Below are positions 17,197 to 26,425 of a stretch of 64,000 nucleotides of DNA, one piece after another (position 1 is the stretch's first letter; each line of letters begins with the position of its first letter). The stretch comes from Pedobacter riviphilus (GTDB lineage: Bacteria; Bacteroidota; Bacteroidia; Sphingobacteriales; Sphingobacteriaceae): assembly GCF_014692875.1 (NCBI RefSeq), contig NZ_CP061171.1, positions 5,208,001-5,272,000 on the forward strand. Reading direction: 5' to 3'. The notes beneath the pieces were generated by a model, which did no database searches, was not told where the DNA came from, and saw nothing but the letters and a program-made list of their open reading frames with translations. The translations under genes were made by a program, and so were the position numbers.

Positions 17197-17931
17197 TTAA
17201 ATCAGCTGCATTTTAAAGAGTTCGGCAATATGATTCTTTAATTTTCCTTTTACCTCTTCCATATCGAGATGATAACCGAGTTCTTTTGCTAAAGAAGTTA
17301 CCGCTTTATCATCAATGCCACAGGGCACAATATTTTTAAAATAATCTAAATCTACATTTACATTAAAGGCAAAACCATGCATGGTAACCCAACGGCTGCA
17401 ACGAACGCCCATGGCGCATATTTTACGGGCCTTTTCGTTATCGGCATCTAACCATACCCCTGTAAAACCTGGATAACGGCCAGCTTCTATTCCATAATCC
17501 TTTAAGGTAAGAATAACGGCTTCCTCTAGGGTACGTAAATATAAATGGATGTCGGTAAAGAAATTATCAAGATCAAGAATCGGGTAACCCACGATCTGTC
17601 CTGGGCCATGATAAGTGATGTCGCCACCGCGGTTTATTTTATAGTAAGTCGCATGTTTATCCTTTAATCCCTGGTCATCTAATAATAAATTTTCGGGATG
17701 CCCGCTTTTGCCTAAAGTGTACACATGTGGGTGCTCACAAAATACCAGATGGTTTGGCGTAGACTTATTGGTGTTGTTTACGCGGTTTTCTGTTTTAATG
17801 GCTACCGTTTTATTTAGTAAATCTTCCTGTTTATCCCATGCTTCCTGGTAGTCTGTTAAGCCCCAGTCTGCAAAAGTAGTTGGCACTAAACCTGCTGCAA
17901 TTGCTTTTTCCGCTGTATCGTTCATCTCCAT
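17197..17931 (-). CDS. lipB: Lipoyl(octanoyl) transferase
   Basis: A 244-residue LipB. It moves octanoyl from acyl carrier protein to lipoyl domains in the first step of lipoate synthesis. Seen: CEHPHVYTLGKSG (about 73-85), NRGGDITYHGPGQIVGYP (about 108-125), MGVRCSRWVTMHGFAFN and the active-site region FKNIVPCGIDDKAVTSL with the catalytic Cys; the conserved Lys is present just before as RKICAMGV. It lies 5 bp after the Sfp-type gene, which modifies carrier proteins, so the pair links carrier protein activation and lipoylation. Confidence 0.95.
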   Translation of the reverse strand: MEMNDTAEKAIAAGLVPTTFADWGLTDYQEAWDKQEDLLNKTVAIKTENRVNNTNKSTPNHLVFCEHPHVYTLGKSGHPENLLLDDQGLKDKHATYYKINRGGDITYHGPGQIVGYPILDLDNFFTDIHLYLRTLEEAVILTLKDYGIEAGRYPGFTGVWLDADNEKARKICAMGVRCSRWVTMHGFAFNVNVDLDYFKNIVPCGIDDKAVTSLAKELGYHLDMEEVKGKLKNHIAELFKMQLI

Positions 17932-17936
17932 TTATT

Positions 17937-18584
17937 TTAAGAATTGCTGGCAACATAGCCTAGCATGTAACCGTCTTTTGTTTTAAAGTAATTAACGGTC
18001 AGCTCCCGCGTACCCGTTGGTAGCTCTACCAATGCATTTAAAGAGCCTTCGTTTTTTAACTTAAAAGGTTTAATATGGATATGTTGTTTAAATTCTAAAC
18101 CTTTTTTTCCGTGCCATTTATAAATAGCCTCTTTAGCACACCAGGCCACGTATAAGCCATCGGTATTATCTCCGATCTGTTTTTGGGCAAGCTCTACATC
18201 GCTTAAAAACTTATGCTTAATGCTTTTTATTTTGTGCTTAATCATTTCAATATCAACACCCACAGCATGCTCTTTACTAATCATTACGGCAGCATAATCA
18301 TAAGAATGGCTTAACGAAATATGATAATCGAAATTCACCAGATAGGGCTTGCCATGTTCATCAAACTGGCAATCGATATACTCGGTAGTATTCAGCATTG
18401 TTCTCAATAACAACCTTGTGCTTAGCCAATGTAATAACCGCTTACCACTGTTTAATGATGAAATAATATCATGTTCATGCTGCTTAAGCTGCAGTCCGGC
18501 CAACAATTCTTCTTCTGTTTCCTCAATTTTCCAAATTGCTAAAACAGCATGCTGATCAATATTTTTGTTGTAAATTATTGGCAT
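17937..18584 (-). CDS. 4'-phosphopantetheinyl transferase, Sfp type
   Basis: A 215-residue Sfp-superfamily enzyme that transfers phosphopantetheine from CoA to a Ser in carrier proteins. Magnesium motif VGVDIEMIK (about 103-111) and WCAKEAIYKWHGKKG (about 147-161) are intact. The length fits the Sfp group rather than short AcpS. It starts an operon with lipB and is divergent from dcd, with 71 bp between. It could serve fatty-acid ACP if no acpS exists, or a secondary pathway. Confidence 0.9.
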   Translation of the reverse strand: MPIIYNKNIDQHAVLAIWKIEETEEELLAGLQLKQHEHDIISSLNSGKRLLHWLSTRLLLRTMLNTTEYIDCQFDEHGKPYLVNFDYHISLSHSYDYAAVMISKEHAVGVDIEMIKHKIKSIKHKFLSDVELAQKQIGDNTDGLYVAWCAKEAIYKWHGKKGLEFKQHIHIKPFKLKNEGSLNALVELPTGTRELTVNYFKTKDGYMLGYVASNS

Positions 18585-18655
18585 TGATTAAATTGGAAAT
18601 TACATGCAAAATTATCTTAAATAAATGATAATTTAGGCCAAAAATACGTATAAAA

Positions 18656-19192
18656 ATGATATTATCTGATAGCAGGATATTAGAAGAAATTGAGAAGGGA
18701 ACAATCATCATAGAGCCTTTTAAACGCGAATGTTTAGGAACCAACTCGTATGATGTTCATTTAGGTAAATACCTGGCTACATATAAAAGTCGTGTGCTCG
18801 ATGCGAAGGCGCACAACGAAATCGAACATTTCGAAATTCCTAAAGATGGTTATGTCCTTTACCCAGGAACCCTTTATCTTGGTGTTACTGTAGAATACAC
18901 CGAAACACACGGGCATGTGCCTTTTTTAGAAGGTAAAAGCAGTACCGGCCGTTTAGGCATCGATATCCATGCCACAGCAGGTAAAGGTGATGTTGGTTTT
19001 TGTAACACCTGGACATTGGAAATTTCGGTAGCACAACCTGTAAAAATTTATGCCGGAATGCCTATTGGCCAATTGATTTATTTTGTTGTTGAAGGTAAGA
19101 TTGAAACAATGTATAATTCAAAAGGTAACGCTAAGTACAATAATAAAACCACCAGGCCGGTAGAAAGTATGATGTGGAAGAATAGGTTTTAG
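18656..19192 (+). CDS. dcd: dCTP deaminase
   Basis: A 178-residue enzyme that deaminates dCTP to dUTP for thymidylate synthesis. Seen: CLGTNSYDVHLGKYL, FLEGKSSTGRLGIDIHATAGKGDVGF (about 90-115) with the substrate-binding Arg and Ser residues, WTLEISV with the catalytic Glu, and a C-terminal tail NKTTRPVESMMWKNRF that closes over the nucleotide. Length and motifs are normal. It stands alone, followed by a repeat-rich gap. Confidence 0.95.
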   Translation: MILSDSRILEEIEKGTIIIEPFKRECLGTNSYDVHLGKYLATYKSRVLDAKAHNEIEHFEIPKDGYVLYPGTLYLGVTVEYTETHGHVPFLEGKSSTGRLGIDIHATAGKGDVGFCNTWTLEISVAQPVKIYAGMPIGQLIYFVVEGKIETMYNSKGNAKYNNKTTRPVESMMWKNRF

Positions 19193-19907
19193 AGATTGCT
19201 TAATCGGTTAGTAGCCAATAGCTTATTGAAAGATGGTATCTTTTTCTTTTTTGGAAATTAACAGGCAGTGTGCTGTGGCTGCGGTAGTCCCGCCATTCGC
19301 TGTGGTCCCGATGGAAGAATCGAAAGCCGCCGCTGCTGTCGGGTTTTATGATTGGCGGTCTGCTTTCAGGCATTAAACCTTGTTCCTAAACCCGATTGCA
19401 GCGAACACGGAGTGCAACGCAGTAAAGCGTAAAGCGGGGCTGCCAACCTCCAAGCACCACAGGCCACTCATTTCCTAATCCTAAAGCACTAATATCACCT
19501 GAAGCGCAATGCTTCAGCACAACAAAAAGTTTCTACCTGTTTACGCTTCGCTTTCTCGTGCCTTGTTGCTGTAGGGTAACGCTGCAACGGGAGGAGGTTA
19601 CAGCAGTATTTCATGTGTTGGGTTGCAAGGATTACAACCCCTTGTTTTTAAACCCGATTAAAGCGAACGGGACTGACGTTGTCAAATGCTTTAGACCATT
19701 CGTTTCTAAACTACTTAACATGTGACAATTCTTCATCTAAATGAAAATTAGCTTATAATGACCTTCATAGCGCTGCCATTTAATAAATAAAGCAAATTTG
19801 TAGTGGTTAACTAAAAACTTAGAAGTCCAACTAAATTTCATGGTAACTTCATAAAAGTATGCCCTAGGTTTTGTACCTTGACACGTATTTATTTGTTACC
19901 TAACCAC
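19193..19907. other. 715-bp non-coding gap with degenerate repeats
   Basis: No protein-coding frame is convincing here. The base composition is higher in GC than the surroundings. A 29-bp motif (CCTTGTTCCTAAACCCGATT, continuing GCAGCGAAC) at about 19380 recurs as CCTTGTTTTTAAACCCGATT, continuing AAAGCGAAC, near 19641. The stretch 19388-19441 ends in AAAGCGGGGCT and resembles the repeat at 37428-37493. An inverted pair around the sequence GTAACGCTGCAACGGGAGG is also present. I see no RNA gene I can name. Confidence 0.6.
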
Positions 19908-20810
19908 ATGAAACTCAAAATTACTCTCGCAATCAGTTTTCTATCTCTGCTTATTGTTTTTGGTGCATTTAAAATGGATGATGATCCGTTTAGCCAGCTC
20001 TTACAAAAACTAGAAGATTATACCAGTAAATATCCTCAAGAAAAGGTTCATTTGCATTTAGATAAGCCTTATTATGCCATTGGAGATGATATTTGGTTCA
20101 AAGCTTATGTTGTGAATACTAAGACTTCAGCGCCTTCGGGCATTAGCAAGATCCTGTATGTAGAGCTCATCAATGAAAAAGATTCGCTAAAAAAATTGGT
20201 TAAATTACCCATTATGGGAGGGATTACCTGGGGCGATTTTAAGCTAACAGATTCACTTGGCGAGGGCAATTACAGAATTAGGGCATATACCAATTACATG
20301 CGTAATTTTGGCACTGAATTCTTTTACGATAAGACAATTAAGATCGGAAATAGCTGGGCTAACAAAGTTTTTACAAAAACTTCTTACAATTTTACCAAAG
20401 AGAACAATGCGGATAAAGTAACTGCAACAGTTCATTTTGAAGATAAAAATGGTGTTGCTTATAGCGAAAATGAAGTAAATTATGAAGTCCAGTTAGATTA
20501 TCGTACCGTTACAAAGGGTAAAGTTAAAACCAGTTTAACGGGTGATGCGGTAATTAGTTTCACAAACAATCAATCTTTCCAAAATAAATCAGGGAAGATT
20601 ATTGCTACCATCACGCTGGATAATAAACAAAAAGTAATCAAATCTATTCCGATCACTTCCACGTCTAACAATGTTGACGTACAGTTTCTGCCAGAGGGAG
20701 GGACATTTGTTGAAGAATTGCCACAAAAAGTTGCCATTAAAGCGGTTAATGCCGATGGCCGCGGCGAAGATGTAGAAGGAAGTATAATAGACGAAGGGGG
20801 AATGAAGTAA
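19908..20810 (+). CDS. MG2/TonB-plug domain exported protein, N-terminal part (frameshifted)
   Basis: The first 300 residues of a protein that should be about 896 long. It starts with a signal peptide (MKLKITLAISFLSLLIVFG) and then a macroglobulin-like MG2 region with KVHLHLDKPYYAIGDDIWFK (about 47-66), typical of large Bacteroidota surface proteins. The ATG at 19908 is preferred over 19878. The frame ends at GGMK-stop. In the next frame the DNA continues without a break as NEVTSFATNYLGMGNFVFN, joining 20837-22597. One base is missing near 20796-20802. Confidence 0.85.
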   Translation: MKLKITLAISFLSLLIVFGAFKMDDDPFSQLLQKLEDYTSKYPQEKVHLHLDKPYYAIGDDIWFKAYVVNTKTSAPSGISKILYVELINEKDSLKKLVKLPIMGGITWGDFKLTDSLGEGNYRIRAYTNYMRNFGTEFFYDKTIKIGNSWANKVFTKTSYNFTKENNADKVTATVHFEDKNGVAYSENEVNYEVQLDYRTVTKGKVKTSLTGDAVISFTNNQSFQNKSGKIIATITLDNKQKVIKSIPITSTSNNVDVQFLPEGGTFVEELPQKVAIKAVNADGRGEDVEGSIIDEGGMK

Positions 20811-20836
20811 CCAGTTTTGCCACCAATTATTTAGGT

Positions 20837-22597
20837 ATGGGTAACTTTGTATTTAACAATCAGGCCGGCAAGTCATATGCGGCAAAGGTTAAATTTAAGG
20901 ATGGATCAGAAAAAACCTTGAAACTACCTGTGGCCGTTAAAAGTGGTTATGCACTTTCGGTAAATGCTTTAGATACAGGTAAAGTGGTGGTAAAAATTAT
21001 GGCAAGTGCCGATCTTGTGAATGGCGATGAACTTAAAGTTGTGGCACAGCATGGTGGCAATGTATATTATGGCTCGAAAGCTAAAATGGATAAACAGGTA
21101 CTAGTGGCCAATATTCCAAAAAAGAACCTGCCAACCGGTATTGTGCAGTTTACTTTATTTTCGAGCAACAATCAGCCTTTGGCAGAGCGATTGGTTTTTA
21201 TTAATAACAAGGCCGAGTTAATTGACGTATCGATTAATACATCAGGAGTTTCTAGTTCGAAAAGAGGAAAAGCAGCTTTTACTTTTAATGCAACTAATGA
21301 TAATAAACCCGTTTTAGGCAGTTTTTCGGTTGCTGTAACCAACGCAGCAAAAGTAACACCTGATGAAGATAATGAGTCGAATATACTCACCTCGTTGTTA
21401 CTTACGTCTGATCTGACCGGCTACGTAGAAAAACCGAATCATTATTTTTTAAAAGATGATCTACAAACACAAAAAGAACTCGATAACCTAATGCTTACCC
21501 AGGGCTGGAGAAGATTTCTTTGGAAAAACATTATCAATAATGTTGGTCCGAATATTACCTACAAGCCCGAACAGTCTATTACCATTAGCGGAACGGTAAC
21601 AAAAGGAAATAAGCCCGTGCCTGGTGGTAAGGTAATGCTAATGGCTACGAAAGGAACCATGTACATTTTGGATACGGTAACAAATGCCGAAGGAAAATTT
21701 GTTTTCGATAATTTAAGTTTTGGCGATAGTACAAAATTTGTGGTGCAGGCAAGAACTAAAACAGAAAGGAAATTTGTAGATATTAATCTTGATATTGTTC
21801 CGGGACAGATTGTAACCAAGAATAAAAATGGAGCCGATATCGATATCAATGTGAATAATACTTTGATGAAATATATTAAAGAAAGTGATAACTATTTTAA
21901 TGAGATGACCCGTTTAGGTTTGCTGGAGCGGACCATTAAACTCGAAGAGGTTACGATTACCGAAAAGAAAAACCCGGCGAAAAATTCATCGAATTTAAAT
22001 GGTGCGGGTAGGGCCGATTTTATTATGACAGCCGATCAGTTATCCACTTGTGTTACCTTATCTCAATGTTTACAGGGTCGTTTGCCAGGTGTAATATTTA
22101 GAGGGAATGTGCCATATCTGATGCGGAGCCAAGACACGCCAATTCGTATTGTTGTTGACGGGATGCAGATGGAGGCCGATTTTCTGGATAACGTTACCCC
22201 TATGGATGTAGAATCTATTGAGCTGTTAAAAAGTATCGGTAATACGGCAATTTATGGTTCGCAAGGCAGTGGAGGTGTAATTATTATCACCACTAAACGT
22301 GGCGACGGGGGAAGAAGTACTGCTCGTTATGCACCAGGTATTGTAACCTTTAATCCAAAAGGATTTACGATTTCAAGAGAGTTTTATTCTCCAAAATATG
22401 ATGCGGCAAGCTCAAGCAGCCGGACTGATTTAAGAACCACTATTTATTGGAACCCACAGGTTGTTACAGATAAAGATGGGAAAGCACAATTCGAATTTTA
22501 CAATGCAGATGAGCCTGGAACCTACCGCGTAGTAATAGAAGGAATAGATGCATTAGGGCATTTGGCAAGAAAAGTTTATACTTATGATGTTAAATAG
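20837..22597 (+). CDS. MG2/TonB-plug domain exported protein, C-terminal part (frameshifted)
   Basis: The last 586 residues of the protein begun at 19908. The true frame opens before this ATG, at about 20800. It contains beta-sandwich repeats, a carboxypeptidase-regulatory-like domain (ISGTVTKGNKPVPGGKVML, about residues 250-310), and a TonB receptor plug-like domain (RIVVDGMQMEADFLDNVTP to IYGSQGSGGVIIITTKRG, about 430-495), but no beta-barrel. It ends with a short macroglobulin-like sandwich (TVYW-like TTIYWNPQVVTDKDGKAQFEFYNAD). The family is common in Bacteroidota and probably acts at the outer membrane together with a partner; the role is not known. Confidence 0.85.
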   Translation: MGNFVFNNQAGKSYAAKVKFKDGSEKTLKLPVAVKSGYALSVNALDTGKVVVKIMASADLVNGDELKVVAQHGGNVYYGSKAKMDKQVLVANIPKKNLPTGIVQFTLFSSNNQPLAERLVFINNKAELIDVSINTSGVSSSKRGKAAFTFNATNDNKPVLGSFSVAVTNAAKVTPDEDNESNILTSLLLTSDLTGYVEKPNHYFLKDDLQTQKELDNLMLTQGWRRFLWKNIINNVGPNITYKPEQSITISGTVTKGNKPVPGGKVMLMATKGTMYILDTVTNAEGKFVFDNLSFGDSTKFVVQARTKTERKFVDINLDIVPGQIVTKNKNGADIDINVNNTLMKYIKESDNYFNEMTRLGLLERTIKLEEVTITEKKNPAKNSSNLNGAGRADFIMTADQLSTCVTLSQCLQGRLPGVIFRGNVPYLMRSQDTPIRIVVDGMQMEADFLDNVTPMDVESIELLKSIGNTAIYGSQGSGGVIIITTKRGDGGRSTARYAPGIVTFNPKGFTISREFYSPKYDAASSSSRTDLRTTIYWNPQVVTDKDGKAQFEFYNADEPGTYRVVIEGIDALGHLARKVYTYDVK

Positions 22598-22695
22598 ATA
22601 AAAATAGATAAATTTGAATTAGTATGCATGCATAGTTTATGCTGTAGTGTATTTATCTTGATACTAGATTCTTAAATCTTGATACTATTTAAAAT

Positions 22696-23457
22696 ATGAA
22701 TACAATAAAAGTAAGTGTTAAAGATCGCTTGGCAACTATCACATTAGATAGAGGGAAATCGAATGCCTTAAACCGCGAGCTGATTACCGAGCTTGATGAT
22801 ATACTTAAAAATATTGCCGCCGATGATAACATTGGTGGTGTAATTTTAACGGGAACAGCGCCTTTCTTTTCTGCAGGATTGGATTTGGTAGAACTTTATA
22901 ACTATAACGAAGAAGAAGCTAAATCTTTCTGGCAGTTATTTTTGGGTTTTACAGCCAATATGGTTTCTTTTAAAAAACCAATGGTAGCTGCAATTAGTGG
23001 CCATAGCCCGGCTGGTGGATGCGTAATGGCTTTAGCCTGCGATTATCGGGTAATGGCAGAAGGCCAATATATTATTGGCTTAAACGAGGTTCCGGTAGGT
23101 ATTATCGTACCCAATAGTATTTTTCACTTGTATGCCTTCTGGATCGGTAAAGCCGAAGCTACCCGCAGTTTACTTTCTGGTAAGTTGTATAATCCCGAAG
23201 AAGCTTTAAAGGTTGGCCTGGTAGATGAACTGGTAAAGAACGAAAGTTTGTTAACAGCAGCCGAACGCAAGATTAAAAAATACATGGAGCTTGAAAGCAA
23301 TACCTGGTCGCAAAGTAAATTAAATATCCGCGAGGAATTAATTACTGCCGTAAGTGCCGATCAATCTGCTACTTTAGAAAAAATGTTAGCACAGTGGTGG
23401 TCGCCTGCAACGCGCCATATCTTAAAAACAATTTTAGCCAACCTGCAGCGGAAGTAG
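22696..23457 (+). CDS. Enoyl-CoA isomerase/hydratase family protein (crotonase fold)
   Basis: A 253-residue crotonase-fold enzyme. Oxyanion-hole segments are FFSAGLDLVELY (about 55-66) and SGHSPAGGCVMALACDYRVM (about 101-120). The run GLNEVPVGIIVPNSIFHLY resembles mitochondrial delta3,delta2-enoyl-CoA isomerases more than hydratases. Together with the dienoyl-CoA reductase 165 bp downstream it would form the auxiliary pair needed to oxidise unsaturated fatty acids (inference from family and context). Confidence 0.88.
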   Translation: MNTIKVSVKDRLATITLDRGKSNALNRELITELDDILKNIAADDNIGGVILTGTAPFFSAGLDLVELYNYNEEEAKSFWQLFLGFTANMVSFKKPMVAAISGHSPAGGCVMALACDYRVMAEGQYIIGLNEVPVGIIVPNSIFHLYAFWIGKAEATRSLLSGKLYNPEEALKVGLVDELVKNESLLTAAERKIKKYMELESNTWSQSKLNIREELITAVSADQSATLEKMLAQWWSPATRHILKTILANLQRK

Positions 23458-23499
23458 TTTTCAGTTCATAATTGATCGTTTTCAGTTTCTGGTGATTGC

Positions 23500-23616
23500 A
23501 CCGCAATTAACCTACTCGAACAGTTAACCATCCCCAGCAATTTGGCAATATAACAATATCAACATTTAACCCGTTTAGCAATTAACCGATTTAAACAGTT
23601 AACCAATTAACCAACT
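23500..23616. repeat. GTTAACC-type degenerate repeat
   Basis: The gap between the two fatty-acid genes contains AGTTAACCATCC, TTTAACCCGTTTAGCAATTA, ACCGATTTAAACAGTTAACC and AATTAACCAAC. It belongs to the same family as 9764-9815 (there in the opposite sense). Confidence 0.55.
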
Positions 23617-23622
23617 TTAATT

Positions 23623-24504
23623 ATGTTCAACTATAACTCACCAATGCTCCGAGAAGACGCTTTAAAAGGAAAAACCATTGTAATTACAGGTGGTGGAACG
23701 GGGTTGGGGAAAGCAATGGGCGTATATTTTTTGAAATTAGGTGCCAACCTGGTAATTACAAGCAGGAAGCAGGATGTACTGCAAAAAACTGCCGATGAAA
23801 TGGAAGAAAAAACAGGTGGCAAAGTATTAGCCGTTGCCTGTGATGTTAGAGAAGTAGCACAGGTAGAAAACGTATTGGCCAAAACCTTAGAAAGATTTGG
23901 TTCGGTTGATGTATTATTGAACAATGCTGCAGGTAATTTTATCTCGCCAACGGAACGCTTATCAGCCAATGCATTTTCATCTATTATCGATATCGTTTTA
24001 AAAGGGACGGTTAACTGTACGCTTACATTTGGTAAACATTGGATTAAGGAAAAACAAGCGGCAACAGTCTTAAATATAATTACCACTTACGCATTTACAG
24101 GCTCAGCTTATGTTGTGCCCTCGGCCTGTGCAAAAGGTGGTGTTTTAGCCCTAACAAGGTCTTTAGCCGTAGAGTGGGGTAAATATGGTATCCGAACGAA
24201 TGCTATTGCTCCAGGTCCGTTTCCAACCAAAGGTGCCTGGGAGCGTTTATTGCCAGGTGATTTAGCCAAAAAATTTGATTTTAAAAATCGTGTGCCTCTG
24301 AAAAGAGTTGGCGATCATCAGGAACTCGCCAATTTAGCGGCATTTCTGGTGAGTGATTTTTCAGGTTACATTAATGGCGAAGTAATTACCATTGATGGTG
24401 GCGAATGGTTGCAGGGAGCGGGGCAGATGAATGGTTTGGAAGCCATCCCGAACGAAATGTGGGATATGCTCGAACAAATGACAAGAAGTGCTAAGGGAAG
24501 CTAG
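23623..24504 (+). CDS. 2,4-dienoyl-CoA reductase-like SDR
   Basis: A 293-residue short-chain dehydrogenase. NADPH-binding GGGTGLGKAMG (about 22-32), NNAAGNF (about 104-110), and instead of the usual Tyr-x3-Lys the motif SAYVVPSACAKGGVLALTRS, where Tyr is absent and Lys is kept. This is the known pattern of the mitochondrial/peroxisomal 2,4-dienoyl-CoA reductase group, as is the long C-terminal part with IDGGEWLQGAG. It reduces 2,4-dienoyl-CoA to 3-enoyl-CoA, which the isomerase-like neighbour could then move on to 2-enoyl-CoA. Confidence 0.88.
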   Translation: MFNYNSPMLREDALKGKTIVITGGGTGLGKAMGVYFLKLGANLVITSRKQDVLQKTADEMEEKTGGKVLAVACDVREVAQVENVLAKTLERFGSVDVLLNNAAGNFISPTERLSANAFSSIIDIVLKGTVNCTLTFGKHWIKEKQAATVLNIITTYAFTGSAYVVPSACAKGGVLALTRSLAVEWGKYGIRTNAIAPGPFPTKGAWERLLPGDLAKKFDFKNRVPLKRVGDHQELANLAAFLVSDFSGYINGEVITIDGGEWLQGAGQMNGLEAIPNEMWDMLEQMTRSAKGS

Positions 24505-24556
24505 TATTTGATGACAAGTCTTATTACTTGATACTCGCTACTTGTTACTAAAATAT

Positions 24557-24564
24557 TATCTTTG
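24557..24564 (+). promoter_or_regulatory. -7 promoter element at the purD start
   Basis: TATCTTTG, an exact TAnnTTTG match, ends 5 nt before the ATG at 24570. No good -33 element at the normal spacing. Confidence 0.45.
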
Positions 24565-24569
24565 CCCAT

Positions 24570-25841
24570 ATGAATATCTTACTTTTAGGTTCAGGCGGCA
24601 GAGAAAGCGCATTCGCTTGGAAAATGAGCCAGTCTTCGCACTGTGATAAACTAATTATTGCTCCAGGTAACGGTGGTACAGGGGCTTATGGTACAAATAT
24701 CAACATCAATGTAAACGATTTTGATGCCATTAAAAAAGTAGTGCTTGCCGAAAACATCGAACTCGTTGTAGTAGGTCCGGAAGAACCTTTGGTAAATGGT
24801 ATTCACGATTTTTTCCTTGCCGACAAAGCCATTGCGCACATCCCGGTTATTGGTCCTAAAAAAGAAGGTGCTATCTTAGAAGGAAGTAAAGATTTTTCTA
24901 AACAGTTTATGGAGCGCCATGGCATTCCTACTGCAGCTTCAAAATCTTTCACACCCGAAACTTTGGAAGATGGCCTAGCTTATCTGCAAAACCATGCTTT
25001 GCCGGTTGTTTTAAAAGCAGATGGTTTGGCAGCAGGTAAAGGTGTATTAATCTGTACCGAAACCATAGAAGCTCAGGAGGAATTAAAACTGATGCTTGGC
25101 GGTAAATTTGGTGCAGCTGGGGCAACAGTAGTAATCGAAGAATTTTTAAGCGGAATAGAACTTTCGGTATTTATTTTAACTGATGGTGAAAATTATATTA
25201 CACTACCTTCTGCTAAAGATTATAAACGGATTGGTATTGGCGATACAGGTTTAAATACCGGTGGTATGGGCTCGGTTTCTCCGGTTCCTTTTGCCACACC
25301 AGAATTTTTGGCTAAAGTAGAAGAACGCATTATTAAACCAACAGTTGATGGTTTAAAGAAAGATAATATCGATTACACTGGTTTCATCTTTTTCGGACTG
25401 ATTAAAGTAGGTGAAGAGCCATTTGTAATCGAATACAATGCACGTATGGGCGATCCTGAAACAGAGAGCGTGATCCCTAGAATTGAAAACGACTTGGTAG
25501 AGTTGTTTTTAGCTACTGCCAACAAACAATTAAACCAGGTAAGTTTGGTTATTTCTGAACAAACAGCTGCTACTGTAATGATTGTGGCAGGTGGTTACCC
25601 GGGCGATTACCTGAAAGGTAAAGCCATTACAGGAATCGAGAACTTACGTCATTCGAATGCATTCCATGCCGGCACGTTGTTAGAAAATGATGTGGTGAAA
25701 ACAAATGGAGGAAGGGTAATTGCAATTACCAGTTTACAAAAAGATTTGTTTACTGCTTTACAATCTGCAACCGCTGATGCTGGCAGGATTTATTTCGATG
25801 GAAAATATTTTAGAGAAGATATAGGTTTTGACTTAGTTTAA
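24570..25841 (+). CDS. purD: Phosphoribosylamine-glycine ligase
   Basis: A 423-residue GARS, the second step of purine synthesis. It has the N-terminal motif LLLGSGGRESAFAWK, the ATP-grasp segment VLKADGLAAGKGVLIC (about 150-165), the loop DAKDYKRI-like SAKDYKRIGIGDTGLNTGGMG (split over about 217-237), and GFIFFGLIKVGEEPFVIEYNARMGDPETE with metal ligands. Length normal. A stand-alone gene; the SMI1 gene follows by 11 bp. Confidence 0.96.
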   Translation: MNILLLGSGGRESAFAWKMSQSSHCDKLIIAPGNGGTGAYGTNININVNDFDAIKKVVLAENIELVVVGPEEPLVNGIHDFFLADKAIAHIPVIGPKKEGAILEGSKDFSKQFMERHGIPTAASKSFTPETLEDGLAYLQNHALPVVLKADGLAAGKGVLICTETIEAQEELKLMLGGKFGAAGATVVIEEFLSGIELSVFILTDGENYITLPSAKDYKRIGIGDTGLNTGGMGSVSPVPFATPEFLAKVEERIIKPTVDGLKKDNIDYTGFIFFGLIKVGEEPFVIEYNARMGDPETESVIPRIENDLVELFLATANKQLNQVSLVISEQTAATVMIVAGGYPGDYLKGKAITGIENLRHSNAFHAGTLLENDVVKTNGGRVIAITSLQKDLFTALQSATADAGRIYFDGKYFREDIGFDLV

Positions 25842-25852
25842 AAGGATATAAG

Positions 25853-26359
25853 TTGAAAAAAGTACTCAAGAAGATTTCCGAAACAGCAATTAAACAAGGG
25901 GAGTTTAGTTTTACAACCGAGCAGGTCGAAGCAAAATGGCTAGGTAGCCAACCTGCCACCTTAGCCGAAATACAAGAAGCTGAAACAAAACTAGGGTTAA
26001 CGCTACCATCGGATTATAAAGACTTTCTACTAATTACCAATGGGTTTACTACGCCAAATGAAAACGTTGACCCATCGTTTTCCAAAATAAGCGATATAGC
26101 GTTTTTAAAAGATGTTGATCCACAGCTGATCGAGATTTGGACAGAAAACGATGAGTTACTAGAAGTGGCTATTAAACTTGCCAGAAGTATTATTGTTGGT
26201 GGAGTAGACGAAGAGCAATATTTCCTTTTAATCCCTCCCATAAGCGAAAATGCCGATTGGGAATACTGGAAATTCGCATCATGGATACCTGGAGAAGACC
26301 CTTACGAAGGGCTTGAAAATTATTTCATTAACGTATTGGATTTTTTAAAATCTTCTTAA
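25853..26359 (+). CDS. SMI1/KNR4 family protein
   Basis: A 168-residue SMI1_KNR4 protein with the core EIQEAETKLGLTLPSDYKDFLLITNGF (about 43-69) and a C-terminal acidic part. The start is TTG, preceded by AAGGA at a proper distance; no ATG is available in that frame. The family includes immunity proteins of contact-dependent or polymorphic toxins, but no toxin gene is seen here, so the function stays open. It is the last gene before a bidirectional terminator. Confidence 0.85.
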   Translation: MKKVLKKISETAIKQGEFSFTTEQVEAKWLGSQPATLAEIQEAETKLGLTLPSDYKDFLLITNGFTTPNENVDPSFSKISDIAFLKDVDPQLIEIWTENDELLEVAIKLARSIIVGGVDEEQYFLLIPPISENADWEYWKFASWIPGEDPYEGLENYFINVLDFLKSS

Positions 26360-26372
26360 TACGTTTTCCTAT

Positions 26373-26416
26373 AAAACAAAGAAAGCCCCAATCAAAATTG
26401 GGGCTTTCTTTGTTTT
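26373..26416. terminator. Bidirectional intrinsic terminator
   Basis: A 20-bp perfect stem (26373-26392 with 26397-26416) and a CAAA loop. It separates the SMI1 gene and the opposing TlpA gene. Confidence 0.95.
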
Positions 26417-26425
26417 AATGCTTTT

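Noticed and set aside
19193..19907. tRNA or known RNA gene in the large gap
   Set aside because: I could not fold any cloverleaf or recognise conserved RNA motifs by eye.
23631..24086. 151-residue open frame antisense to the dienoyl-CoA reductase gene
   Set aside because: The plus-strand SDR is clearly real and the antisense product has no recognisable pattern.
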